In this document: positions 10,280 to 19,186 of the stretch, in pieces
Position numbering within the stretch: position 1 is the first letter of the stretch
Layout of the letters: each line of letters begins with the position of its first letter
NCBI GenBank assembly: GCA_013054445.1
Contig: JAAMPI010000901.1
Span: 1 to 23,328 of the forward strand
DNA length: 23,328 nucleotides
Direction: 5' to 3'
Source: Cudoniella acicularis
Taxonomy: Eukaryota; Ascomycota; Leotiomycetes; Helotiales; Helotiaceae
The notes under the pieces: model-generated
Told to the model about the DNA's origin: nothing
Database searches by the model: none
Seen by the model: the letters and a program-made list of their open reading frames with translations, nothing else
Made by a program: the position numbers and the translations under genes

Positions 10280-13200
10280 TCAACCCAGTTGAGATGAATG
10301 AGTACCAGAATTATTGCACTGGCAGTGGCATTCTACAAGCAAGTTAGTGAGAGCTCTCAAACTACGTTTTAGAATGACGGTAGAATCAAGAGTAGCATAT
10401 ACATACCTGGTACTGGACACTCGACATGGCGTTTGAACCAAGCGACAGCATGGTCCATATGGGTGACATGCTTACACTTCATGCAGAACGTTGGGAAGTT
10501 AGCCATGCGGCGAACAGAGGGATCATTCGATAATTCGGGACGATCAGATCGCGGAACGCCGACATACTCCAAGCAGATGGCGCAGCGTGGAAGATGAGAC
10601 CCGCATTTAGGGCAAGAGAGGCCTGCGTTTATACCAGCAGCTACCAATGGGTTGCGATTGTCTGCTGTGGCTTGCGATGGTCCTGGAGCTGCAGATGCCG
10701 AACCGGTGTTTGATTGATCATTGATTAATGATGCATCGCACTTAAGACACCTAATCGTAACTTGCCGAGGTGGCGGCTTGATAACCGGCTTGCCATCGCG
10801 AGCTCGACTCTTCTTAGCTGATTGCTGCTCGAAGTGTACTCGGAGGATGAAGGCTTTATGTCTCTGTAAAAAGTCCTGATAATTCTTCCGCCAAGCATCG
10901 CAACGAATGTCGCTCAGGTAGCGAGGGTAACAGAAGGACATAATCAGAATTGCTGTCTGATAATCCATGAACTTTTCGATGTACTTTGCAAGGATATCGA
11001 CCATGTCATCTGTGATGCCCGCCAACACAATTCCTTCGATGTCGCCTGTCTTTATGACTTCCTCCATTTGCTTCGATAGCCAGTCCGTAAGTTTGGTGTC
11101 GTCAAAATATCTAAGTGCTACGCCGACTCGGTCGCGCAAAGGAAGAGACGCCTCGTCAACAATTGCCGCCCAGTCCCCAGTAGTAATATAACCATAGAGA
11201 GCACGGAGGTAAGGGTCCTCGGCCAGTCTCGAATCGGTATCTAGAGCCTTGCTCCATTTGCCACCATCAGGGGTTAAGGTAGTATTGCTTTGGAGCTTCA
11301 TGTCAAGAGCCATGGCTACAAAGAGAAGATCGGTACCCGCGTCCTTCAATATTTCAACAGCGAGCTCAGGTTGGCCTTCAAAGAGTGCCCAGACAGCTGC
11401 ATTTGTGTGTTCCTGATCATTAACCAGCGCGGTTAGCTCGTCTTCGATCTGCTCGGGAGTCTTAACGAGGCCACAAATTGCTAGGCAAAGTTGTCGATGG
11501 TGTGGTTTATCGGTGGCAACGCCTTGGAACTCTGGATGTTCGGCTTTCTTATTGATATTCGCAATTAGTCGCTCCCATTGAGACGAATCAGGAATAACCG
11601 TGCTGTCTATGAGACGAGACTCGGATTTTTCACCTGCTTGTAATTAGTACTGTAGTTAACAAATGCAATGATTATATACCAAGAATATTCATCCATATAG
11701 GGTAAACACCCAAATAGCTTAGATCAATCGGACTGGTAACCATGCCGTCTTCATTGGCCGCCATCTCCAAGCCTAAGAATAGTCAGTATAAATTCCAAAG
11801 CAGCTCATTCGAAACTCACATCCAATCCACGTCCAAACGTCTACCAGCCACGGGTCATCCGAGACGACCTTCTTGTTCATGATGCAATTGAATAGATACT
11901 TCTCGCTGGCACGACGGAGCATGATGTTGTCCAGGGGATCACCGCCGAGTGCTGAGTATAAGTACTTCTCATGCATTTCTCGGCTAGAGAAGAACTTGCT
12001 CAATTTCTCGGCACTTGCAGAAGATTCAGCTGGCTCCTTTAGTTTCTTTGAGTTTAAGTTTAAATTGGAAATATCCTTCTCCAAGGCTTTTGTCGAATCC
12101 TTGCTTTTGTCCGAGTGTTGCAGTGCTAAAATATTGACTACGGGGTCTTCATTTGAATAGATAGCTTCCTTAATTTTTGCAACCAAAGCCTCTTGTGTTT
12201 CGTTTAAGGAATATTTATTAGGTCCGAAGACGGGAACGTTGGCTTTTGCCGCTGTTGCATATAATGGACCAAGCATGGTTTCACGCTCAATAGGATCCGC
12301 GAAGTTCATCAAGGTCATGTAATTATTGCCGACTAAATACTCGTCAGTAAAAGAAGAAAGTGGCAAGGATCGGATATTGTACTTACGTCGATGAGGAGGT
12401 TGCCATGGAATCACCTGAGAAAGGTGGCTGGCGGTAGCAGATGGCATCTGTAATATTTCGAAGGTTCCATTTGATCTCAGTCCAACGACACGAGGTTCCA
12501 AATCGGTAGTGCCAAGATTCAACCAGTCAAAAGATATGATACGATCCTCGAATTTTCGTTTGTGGTCCGGGTCGGAATACGGGTATTCAAGATCATAAGA
12601 TTTCTTGACTTCGAGCAGTTCTGGGCTACCGCGAACATCATCGACAGAATCTGGCTCCACAAATTCCCTGTTCGTGCGGTAAATTTGAAGTTGGCCAGTA
12701 GATGAAAGAACACCCAAGGTACCACGGTGCTCTCTACTGTAACGTAACTGCTTGATGTACAAATTCTTGTGTCCATCGATGGCATGATTCAACTTGAGGG
12801 CAGCGCCCCAAGGAATTTCGTCCTGGTCGACGGACTCCAAGTACATTGGAGAAGCCGTCGACCGTCCGGACGCCCGCCGATCCCACACGAGAAGACCTGG
12901 TTGGTCCAAGGATGAGGATGCAAAATAGTTGGGGTCGGAAAAGTCAATTGTGAGATTGTTGCAACATCTCGTCTGAAAAGTTACAACGGCAGAGTTTGGA
13001 TCTAAGCTTGTCAGTGACGAGTTCGGGAACATCGACGAAAAGTTTACATACCTCGAAGATCGTGAATGCGCACACTCTGGTTCTTCACACCCACCACTAA
13101 TGTTTGTGGCTGATCTTCGAAAAATCTAACACTCGTGATAGAGACACTTCCCTCGAGCTTCTTCTTGGGCTCTGGGGTCATGGAAGGTAGACTCCAACCA

Positions 13201-13971
13201 GGTTTTGTAATATCCCAGTCAGCTAGTCGTTGCTTGACATCCCAAATCTGGAGACAAGAATCATTCCGAATCCTGTCAAGGCCAACAGCAAGCAGTCCAG
13301 TCGTGTTGAAAGCGATCGACTGGCAGGATCTCTGGAGTTTCAGGGGCAAGGTGAGTGACGCATTAGAATTGTCATCAACGCGTAAAAGATGGACTTCTCC
13401 ATGAGATGTTCCAACAGCCACGAGGCCGCGAGTCTCTGGGGACCAATCATACGTGTTTAGAGGAGGAATCTCGCCGTGCGCCGAGATTTTGTCGAAATCG
13501 AACGTTCCTGGTTGGGCACGTCCCTTGGCTTCGTAGACCTGGAGAGTTTTGTGGTTCAAGTTTAGGATCATAAACTCGTCTCGCAAGGGGTTTGGGGACC
13601 ATCTGATTATACCCTCGGTGCGCTCCATGGCCAATTTGGTGTTGGCTTTCTCGACCTGCTTCTGGAGTTTAGATCGCCTAGACTCGTCCGAATTCTGTTC
13701 AGGTGGTAGTTCGGACTTGGGTACCACGTCCGGGTTATTGTCACTGGAGCTGCAAAGATCTAGTTATTGGCAAGCTCCAATGTGTCAATTTCTTTTGTTG
13801 CAAATCGCGCCGTTGCGAGAAGGCGAAATCTGACCGCGTTGGGAGCGCGCTCCGTTGAGGGTTGCTGTGACTGTCCGCGATATTTTGGATACTTGAAAGA
13901 CAATATACTTACAGATCGATCTCTTTCTCAACCTAGTCCTCATCCTCACGTGGGCTTCGAAACTCCTCCAT
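10280..13971 (-). CDS. SEA4: SEACAT/GATOR2 subunit Sea4 (Mios homologue), with an in-frame TAG in exon 1
   Basis: Sea4/Mios belongs to SEACAT (GATOR2), which relieves inhibition of TORC1 by SEACIT/GATOR1 at the vacuolar membrane. Minus-strand exons: 13971-13913, 13749-13052, 13001-11820, 11772-11680, 11633-10407 and 10332-10280. All junction phases agree, giving 1104 codons, close to yeast Sea4. The N-terminal half is a WD40 propeller (IIRWSPNP, YDWSPETRGLVAVG, GLLAVGLDRIR, LQIWDVK). A helical region follows (for example GDIEGIVLAGITDDMVDIL, which aligns with Mios). The C-terminus is a zinc/RING module: CLKC, CPKCGSHLPRCAICLEY, CMKCKHVTHMDH and HVECPVPECHCQC, the last completed by the 53-nt final exon. 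Oddity: codon 13 of the frame from ATG 13971 is TAG (13935-13933). Translation could instead begin at ATG 13628, which keeps the whole propeller; the first exon would then be 5' UTR. Confidence 0.9.
13933..13935 (-). other. In-frame TAG in the first exon of Sea4
   Basis: Exon 1 (13971-13913) begins with an ATG and ends at a GTAAGT donor in exactly the phase (2) that exon 2 needs. Codon 13 is TAG, flanked by acidic codons before (EDED) and VEKEID after. A single change from CAG or GAG would explain it. It may instead mean that this exon is untranslated. Confidence 0.5.
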
Positions 13972-14027
13972 TTTGATTGGATTCTCGGGGTTCGGAGTTA
14001 TTTTGTCCGTGATGACAACTGATCCAT

Positions 14028-14074
14028 GACGGAAAAAGTGGCGGATATTGGCGCTCGGGCCACCGCACCCAAAA
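14028..14074 (+). repeat. Left terminal inverted repeat of the Tc1-type element
   Basis: It starts GACGGAAAAAGTGGCGGATA. Its first 37 bases match the reverse complement of the right end with one mismatch (T versus C at repeat position 28). Similarity drops after that. Confidence 0.9.
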
Positions 14075-14090
14075 CACCAAAAAGGGGTAA

Positions 14091-15279
14091 TTAATATTTG
14101 GTCATTTGCCCTTCTCTACGCCTACAGTCATGGAATTGTTTGCAATAGCTAATATACATATGTTGAACCGTTTCTTGGTTTACCTCCCTAAAAACCTGAT
14201 AAAATCGAGTAAGCCCAGCCCAGTCAGTCGTCACTCGCCATGAATGGAAGGCCTTCTTAATCGGGTGGGCCATAGACTCGAGAATAGAGAAGTCTGGAGA
14301 GACGCCAGGTAAGGTGATTATTAAAGGGAAATCGTGTTTCTTTGCCCAAGCTAACGTTGCCTTACTTGAGTGTGCCGAGTCTGCGTCCTGGCAAAGAGTA
14401 AGCCCTTGAAAATCCGCGTCTTCTCGCAAGGTTTGAAGAACTCTATTGATATAGACCTCCGTAGTCATTTTGCCTATGCTATTCGGCACCTCGTACGTAA
14501 CCACCCTTTTATAATTGTAGTCAATAACGACAAAGACGTTAAGAAGCCTCTGATGGTCTTCCTCTCGTGCCTTAGCCCTAACATCCTTCTCTGTCTCTTC
14601 TTTTAGACATTTCCGGCATCATGTCGATGACCTAAAACCCTCTTGATTTTAAGAGTTCCGGACGGACTAATCCGAAATGAAACTTATCGCAGAAGGTAGC
14701 ATCTGTCTAGTCTTTCGAGTGAGGCCGTGGACCTGACTCGCTGTCGCCAGACACGATCATTTGGTCGATAAAATCCAACCGTGCCTTAGCTTGCTTTTGT
14801 GTCAACTCCTTTTCAACCTCGGGGATTGCTGTGATAATCCCTTCGTCTATTTTACATGCCCTTTGTACAGTCTTTTGGCAATTTGTTCGAAAGTCGATCC
14901 CGGCATCTTCTGCGATCTCTATCCATGATAATGACTTCGTATAAAGTGAGGTTGTTGGATCGTTGAGATATGCAGCAATTGTAGCCGTTTCATCGTGCGT
15001 TAAAGCTGGCTTTTGTCCTCGTGGATTAGGGCCTTCTCGATTATGACGCGTCCGTACTTCTCTTGAGGCGAGGATCCATGGTTGCGTACGCTCGGGGATT
15101 CCGAAAAGGTTGCGAATATCGAGTTAGGAGACTTGGATATTTTTAGCTTGTGCGATGATTTTAGAGACGAATGGGATTGCGCGCTATGGGGTTCTTAGCT
15201 GGGAACCGCTCTCTAGATTATAAATAAGCTCTTCTGGAGGCGTGAGAGGTCGCGCTCGAGACTTGTGAGTTCCTGACAT
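14091..15279 (-). pseudogene. Tc1/mariner-superfamily DDE transposase, inactivated
   Basis: The frame starts at ATG 15279 (MSGTHKSRARPLTPPEEL) and ends at 14091. A helix-turn-helix-like part is followed by the catalytic core: the first Asp in FCDKFHFG (Lys where family members usually have Glu), the second in LCQDADSAH, and the Glu in SPDFSILES about 35 residues later. The terminal block CRRREGQMTKY is typical of fungal Fot5-like transposases. In-frame stops lie at 15186-15184, 15126-15124 and 14709-14707. They fit CAG-to-TAG, CAA-to-TAA and TGG-to-TAG changes respectively, all CpA-to-TpA on one strand or the other. The D-K for D-E change also fits G-to-A after T. There is at least one frame change near 14665 and another before about 14620, after which the frame stays open to the end. 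The pattern suggests repeat-induced point mutation plus small indels. Confidence 0.85.
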
Positions 15280-15326
15280 AGCTTAAAAATAGGGTTGTTT
15301 TGGTTGTTTATTATCGCGATCGCGAA

Positions 15327-15373
15327 GTTTGGTGTAGGTGGCCCGGGCGCCAATATCCGCCACTTTTTCCGTC
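15327..15373 (-). repeat. Right terminal inverted repeat of the Tc1-type element
   Basis: It ends TATCCGCCACTTTTTCCGTC, the reverse complement of the left repeat. 36 of the 37 outermost bases match. Confidence 0.9.
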
Positions 15374-15519
15374 CTCATAGAGGACCTTCCGTTTGTTGGC
15401 TGTGAACTAGTGAACTAGCAAGAAAAGATTGTGGGGCGTCGGGGCGCGGCATAACCTCTCAAAATCCAGGCCGAAAAGCACTGCACAGTGCACAACACAC
15501 CTTCATCAAAAGTTAAATC
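15374..15519. promoter_or_regulatory. Short upstream region of EFG1
   Basis: Only 146 bp lie between the transposon end and the EFG1 ATG. They presumably hold the remaining core promoter and leader. Repeated TGTGAACTAGTGAACTAG-like and GGGGCGTCGGGGCG motifs are visible at about 15403-15446. No TATA box is evident. Confidence 0.35.
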
Positions 15520-16492
15520 ATGGCAGGCAAGAGGAAACGCGACGAGCCTAAAAGTCACCAAGATGTCCATGAATCAAGGCAGTTCCAGGTCTACGGCAAA
15601 GCTCCCAAAGCTCCTAAAGCTTCCAAAAAACTCCGCAAATTCGACCCTTCAGCACTTAAAAAACAGGTGCATGCTTCCAGCGTCAACCCTATAAAAAAGC
15701 ACATCCGCGATATCACCAGGAGAATTAAGCGTGTGGATGGTCTACCGGCAAACGTGCGAGTAGATGATGAGCGGGCCCTGGCTGGGTATCAGCAAGAGCT
15801 GGCAGCTGCAAAGGCTGAGAAAATTAGACAGAGGATGATTAAAAAATATCATATGGTCCGTTTCTTTGGTATGTTCTGCAGCCCTGTTACCAGAAGACAC
15901 TCTAACAGTTTGAATAGAGCGTCAGAAAGCCACAAGACGTGTGAATCAGATTCGCAAGCAAATACTTGTATCAGAGTCTGCAGATGAAGTACATATACTG
16001 AAGACACAAATGCATGAAGCCGAAGTCGACCTAAATTATACTCAATACTACCCTCTCAGCGAACCATACGTTAGCCTCTATGCACCAAAGAAGAATGCGA
16101 ATGGCGAGGTGGAAGAACCCAAAGAAGGCGATGCTGTTGTAAAGCCTCCAATGTGGGCAGAGGTCGATAGATGTATGGAGAAGAAAACTCTTGACAGGCT
16201 GCGAAACAGAGTACCAGAAATTCGACTCACAAAGCCAAAGCCGTCAGAGTTGCGTCCAACAAAGTCGAAGCCGAAGCCGAAGCCGAAGCCTGAAGTTATT
16301 GAATCACAAGACCTGTCTGGACTGAATCGCAGGGAGAGGCGAAGTCAACAAAGAAATAAGGTCATAGGGAAGCCCAAGAACAGATCTGCGGGCTTTGCTA
16401 AAAATGAAGTTTTTGGAGCTTCAGAAATCATGCAACGGGAAATCACAGAAGATGGGCATGAGAGTGACGGAGGCTTCTTTGAGGATGACTAA
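15520..16492 (+). CDS. EFG1: rRNA-processing protein EFG1
   Basis: Efg1 is a nucleolar small-subunit processome factor needed for early pre-18S rRNA cleavages. There are two exons, 15520-15868 and 15918-16492, with a 49-nt intron (GTATGT donor, AATAG acceptor, phase 1), giving 307 residues, a typical size. After a basic N-terminus come the family blocks FDPSALKKQV, NPIKKHIRDITRRIKRV and LPANVRVDDERALAGYQQEL, then EKIRQRMIKKYHMVRFFERQ across the splice junction and KATRRVNQIRKQI. This long charged coiled-coil is the conserved EFG1 domain. DLNYTQYYPLSEPYVSLY follows, also conserved. The C-terminus is low-complexity, with a (KP)n repeat (about 16266-16292) and an acidic end. Its promoter abuts the dead transposon, yet the coding sequence is intact. 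It is transcribed divergently from Sea4. Confidence 0.93.
16266..16292 (+). repeat. GAAGCC microrepeat encoding Lys-Pro in EFG1
   Basis: About four tandem GAAGCC-like units encode KPKPKPKP. It lies in the variable C-terminal tail, outside the conserved domain. Confidence 0.7.
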
Positions 16493-17261
16493 GGGGTGTT
16501 ATTCAAAGATATATATCAACGGCCGGGCTGGTCAGATTTCCGCAGGCGTTAGTAAAATAAGATACCCTTTGCAAGGCATAAATTGTGCTAATAGACTATT
16601 TCTCACAAGTCTACTCGGCTGGGTATTTGCTGCAAGCCGCACTCGATATCCAACCTACATAGGGTGGTGTTAAGAATACCTCACAAGAGCAAAACCACTC
16701 ACTTTTGTAAAGCGAATATTGTGAAAGGACGCCAAAAGGGACTAATAGCTACGATATCTGTGGGTTGCTTATCCTACTGTATGTATCTTGACTAGCCTTT
16801 AATAATTTCCACGGCCCTGCAGCAGTACTCTCATTGACCTTCGTATTTTCACGTGATTTAGCCAATTTAACCCTTGCGCTCTAAGGCAGCGACATGGAAT
16901 CATCTCGCAGAATCCCAGCCTTGCACTTCTTTACCAAAACACTCTTTCTTGCACCGCTCTGCCAGCCTGCTTTTAGTCTCTATCCGGAGCTCAGCGGACT
17001 AACTGCAGGAGTCACAGCCTCTTCTTAGGCCCTGAACCTGCTTTCTTCTTCGTGATATTTTGTTCTGTAGGCTGATTGCACAAATACAGCAAACACATTG
17101 TCTTGCCAAGTCCACCAGCCAAAAGACGTTGACTTTATAGCCTCGACATCTGCATTATTTCTTCATTTCCGTGACACCGTAACTGCTCCTGCCAATCCTA
17201 AGGCTGAGCATACGAATCGCGCAATCGACATCACCCCAAACCGGATCGTGAAATTTCGAAG
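16493..17261. other. Intergenic region between EFG1 and the dsRBD gene
   Basis: This holds the EFG1 3' flank and the promoter/leader of the next gene. A short upstream open frame from ATG 16893 (44 codons) exists but shows no protein-like conservation that I can recognise. No RNA gene is visible. Confidence 0.35.
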
Positions 17262-18209
17262 ATGGATTCTGCAATGGAATCTACATCAACCGAAGGGCCT
17301 CACCAGGTACAGATGGTTAACATCGAGGATTTTGACAGAGAACAAGATGCGGCAGACGCGGCATTGCGAGCAAGAGAGCCTCAACCTAAAGTCCAAGCAA
17401 AACTAAAGAAGCACAAGGTCATCGATGTTGAGGCAATTACTGCCGAGGCAAAAGCTTTGGAGGAGATTGGGACTACTAACTGGGTAGGAAAAATAAATGG
17501 TACCAGCATGGCTGTTCCCAAGTATTTTCAAACATTTCTCTAACACCTTATAGAATATCGTAGTGTCAATCCAAAACCTGACGGTTTAACCTTCACAGAA
17601 ATTTCAGTTGACCAAAAGCCGCCAAGATTCAAGTGCATCGTCAAAATCAGCGAGACGCCAGATGAATTTGGAGACAACGTCTCATTCAGCAACAAGAAAC
17701 TCGCGAAGCACTTTGCATCAAAGAAGGCGATCGATTACTTAATAGAAAATAACTACATGCCGTCCGATGGCTCTGTGAAGTTCCGAAAGGCACCAGTCGA
17801 GCCAGTATCCGCCAAAGGCGCATCCTTCAAATCACCCACATTTGCCAGCCAGGTTCCAGATCTTTGCGCCAAACTCGGCTTCGACGTACCAACGTACGAG
17901 ATAACTAGATCATCTCCGAATGGAACTTCTATGTACGATGGATACGCTCATTTTGGAGGAGATCCAAGGATCGTCGGGAGAGTTGGGGAGTTCAAGGACG
18001 TTTATGGTCAGAGGAAGCTAAAGGAGATGATTGCTGAAGAGTTGGTTACTTTCTTGAAAAACATTGAGAAACATCGACGAGAAGAGCATGAAGCGGAGGA
18101 AAAGAAGAGAAAGCGCTTATCGGCCGATTCGGTCCACGAGGACATCACCGCACAGGCAGCCAAGGTCGTTAAAGCAGAGAAACCACGTGCTGCCGACTTC
18201 TTTGATTAG
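17262..18209 (+). CDS. Double-stranded RNA-binding domain protein
   Basis: There are two exons, 17262-17499 and 17554-18209, with a 54-nt intron (GTACCA donor, CTAAC branch, TATAG acceptor, phase 1), giving 297 residues. Residues about 73-146 form a dsRNA-binding domain. It has the starting helix WVGKINEYR, a beta-sheet with FKCIVKI, and the closing helix KKLAKHFASKKAIDYLIEN, which carries the basic KKxAK-like motif that contacts the RNA backbone. A second, more divergent dsRBD-like unit spans about 180-252 (LCAKLGFDVPTYEI, then YGQRKLKEMIAEELVTFL). A long charged helix (about 253-270, rich in Glu, Lys and Arg) follows, and the protein ends AADFFD. No RNase III or helicase motif is present, so it is probably an RNA-binding adaptor rather than an enzyme. 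The exact role is unknown. Many ascomycetes carry a similar uncharacterised protein. Confidence 0.85.
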
Positions 18210-19186
18210 ATTGGCTCCATTATGGCTCTCACCTTGTTGTTCTTTCTGTCATATCGACATACCGGAATCTATATTTCGAAGTTACCCCTGAGAGGGTTCT
18301 ACCAATACTCGGGAGACTTCAACAATCGGGCGTCTAAAGGTAGAATTTTTAGGTGTTCTTTTTGGGAGGATACATATTTGGCCCTGACTCTTGATTTCTG
18401 ATGATTTTATCTTCAGGAATCGATTCTTTTCAACATCACGAATTAATTAACGAGCAGTTGATTCTGAACGTCGCACTTCGGTCTAGTCTTGAAAAGGATT
18501 AGTGTCTACAAGTAAAGAGAAACTTGATGCTTTTAATGGTTTAGGTCCATCATTGCTGCCAGTTCAGCACCTCAAACAAAGCCCCAAAAATCAATCCCCT
18601 TTCGAGCCCTGTTCGTATCATGAGTTTTTTTTTTTACGTGATTACAGGGAAAACAGTCCATGAATACGTTGCGCCTGCTCCTGCTGTTGATTTTCTTCCT
18701 TGAAACCGGGATTGTTCAAGGGCACTTCTAGCCCCTCCGACAGCCTCGTCAAGTGACAGGACCAACCCCCCTTACCATCCCCACCACATTTTTCACCACA
18801 GATATGCTATTCCTTTTCCAGCTCATTATCCAATATTATAAATCTCTCTCTTGTTGTGAAATTCCTTGCTCAATCCATGACAATCCAAATATAACGCAAA
18901 GTCGGGCAACGAATTAGAGTGAGGCTTGTTGGTGGCGCAAGCGATTGGCCCCGGATTTACAGGGCCCCAGGCCTCAACAGCCTCATTGCCAGTTTGACAT
19001 TTCAGGAGTGCAAGCTTTACATGATATGTTCCTGGAGGCAGCCAGCGTGACGCACAGCTAGCCTCACTGCTAGTGGCCGTAGGTACTTGAATTGTCACTC
19101 GGGCCCACTAGCTGTATCCACACATCAAAGTTTCTGTCCTTCTAGTCATTACACAGGAACCCCTAAGAAACACTACGAAATACAGA
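18210..19186. other. Long intergenic region; no supported gene
   Basis: Almost 1 kb without a convincing gene. A 90-codon minus-strand open frame (18826-19098) lies in a more GC-rich block but has no recognisable motif and no obvious splicing partners. A T9 run occurs near 18627. The right end is the likely promoter and leader of the 711-residue gene. Confidence 0.35.

Larger units (their letters stand above)
14028..15373 (-). mobile_element. Dead Tc1-type DNA transposon (Fot5-like), 1346 bp
   Basis: The element is bounded by terminal inverted repeats (14028-14074 and 15327-15373) and contains a decayed DDE transposase on the minus strand. It lies 56 bp upstream of the Sea4 ATG and 146 bp upstream of the EFG1 ATG, inside what would otherwise be a short divergent promoter. 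No TA duplication is visible at the ends (left flank CCAT, right flank CTCA), so the target duplication has decayed or the true ends differ slightly. It cannot move by itself because its transposase is broken. Confidence 0.85.

Noticed and set aside
18826..19098. 90-codon minus-strand open frame in the 18.2-19.2 kb gap
   Set aside because: No known motif and no adjoining exons; it could be promoter DNA of the downstream gene. It is kept only as a note in the region entry.
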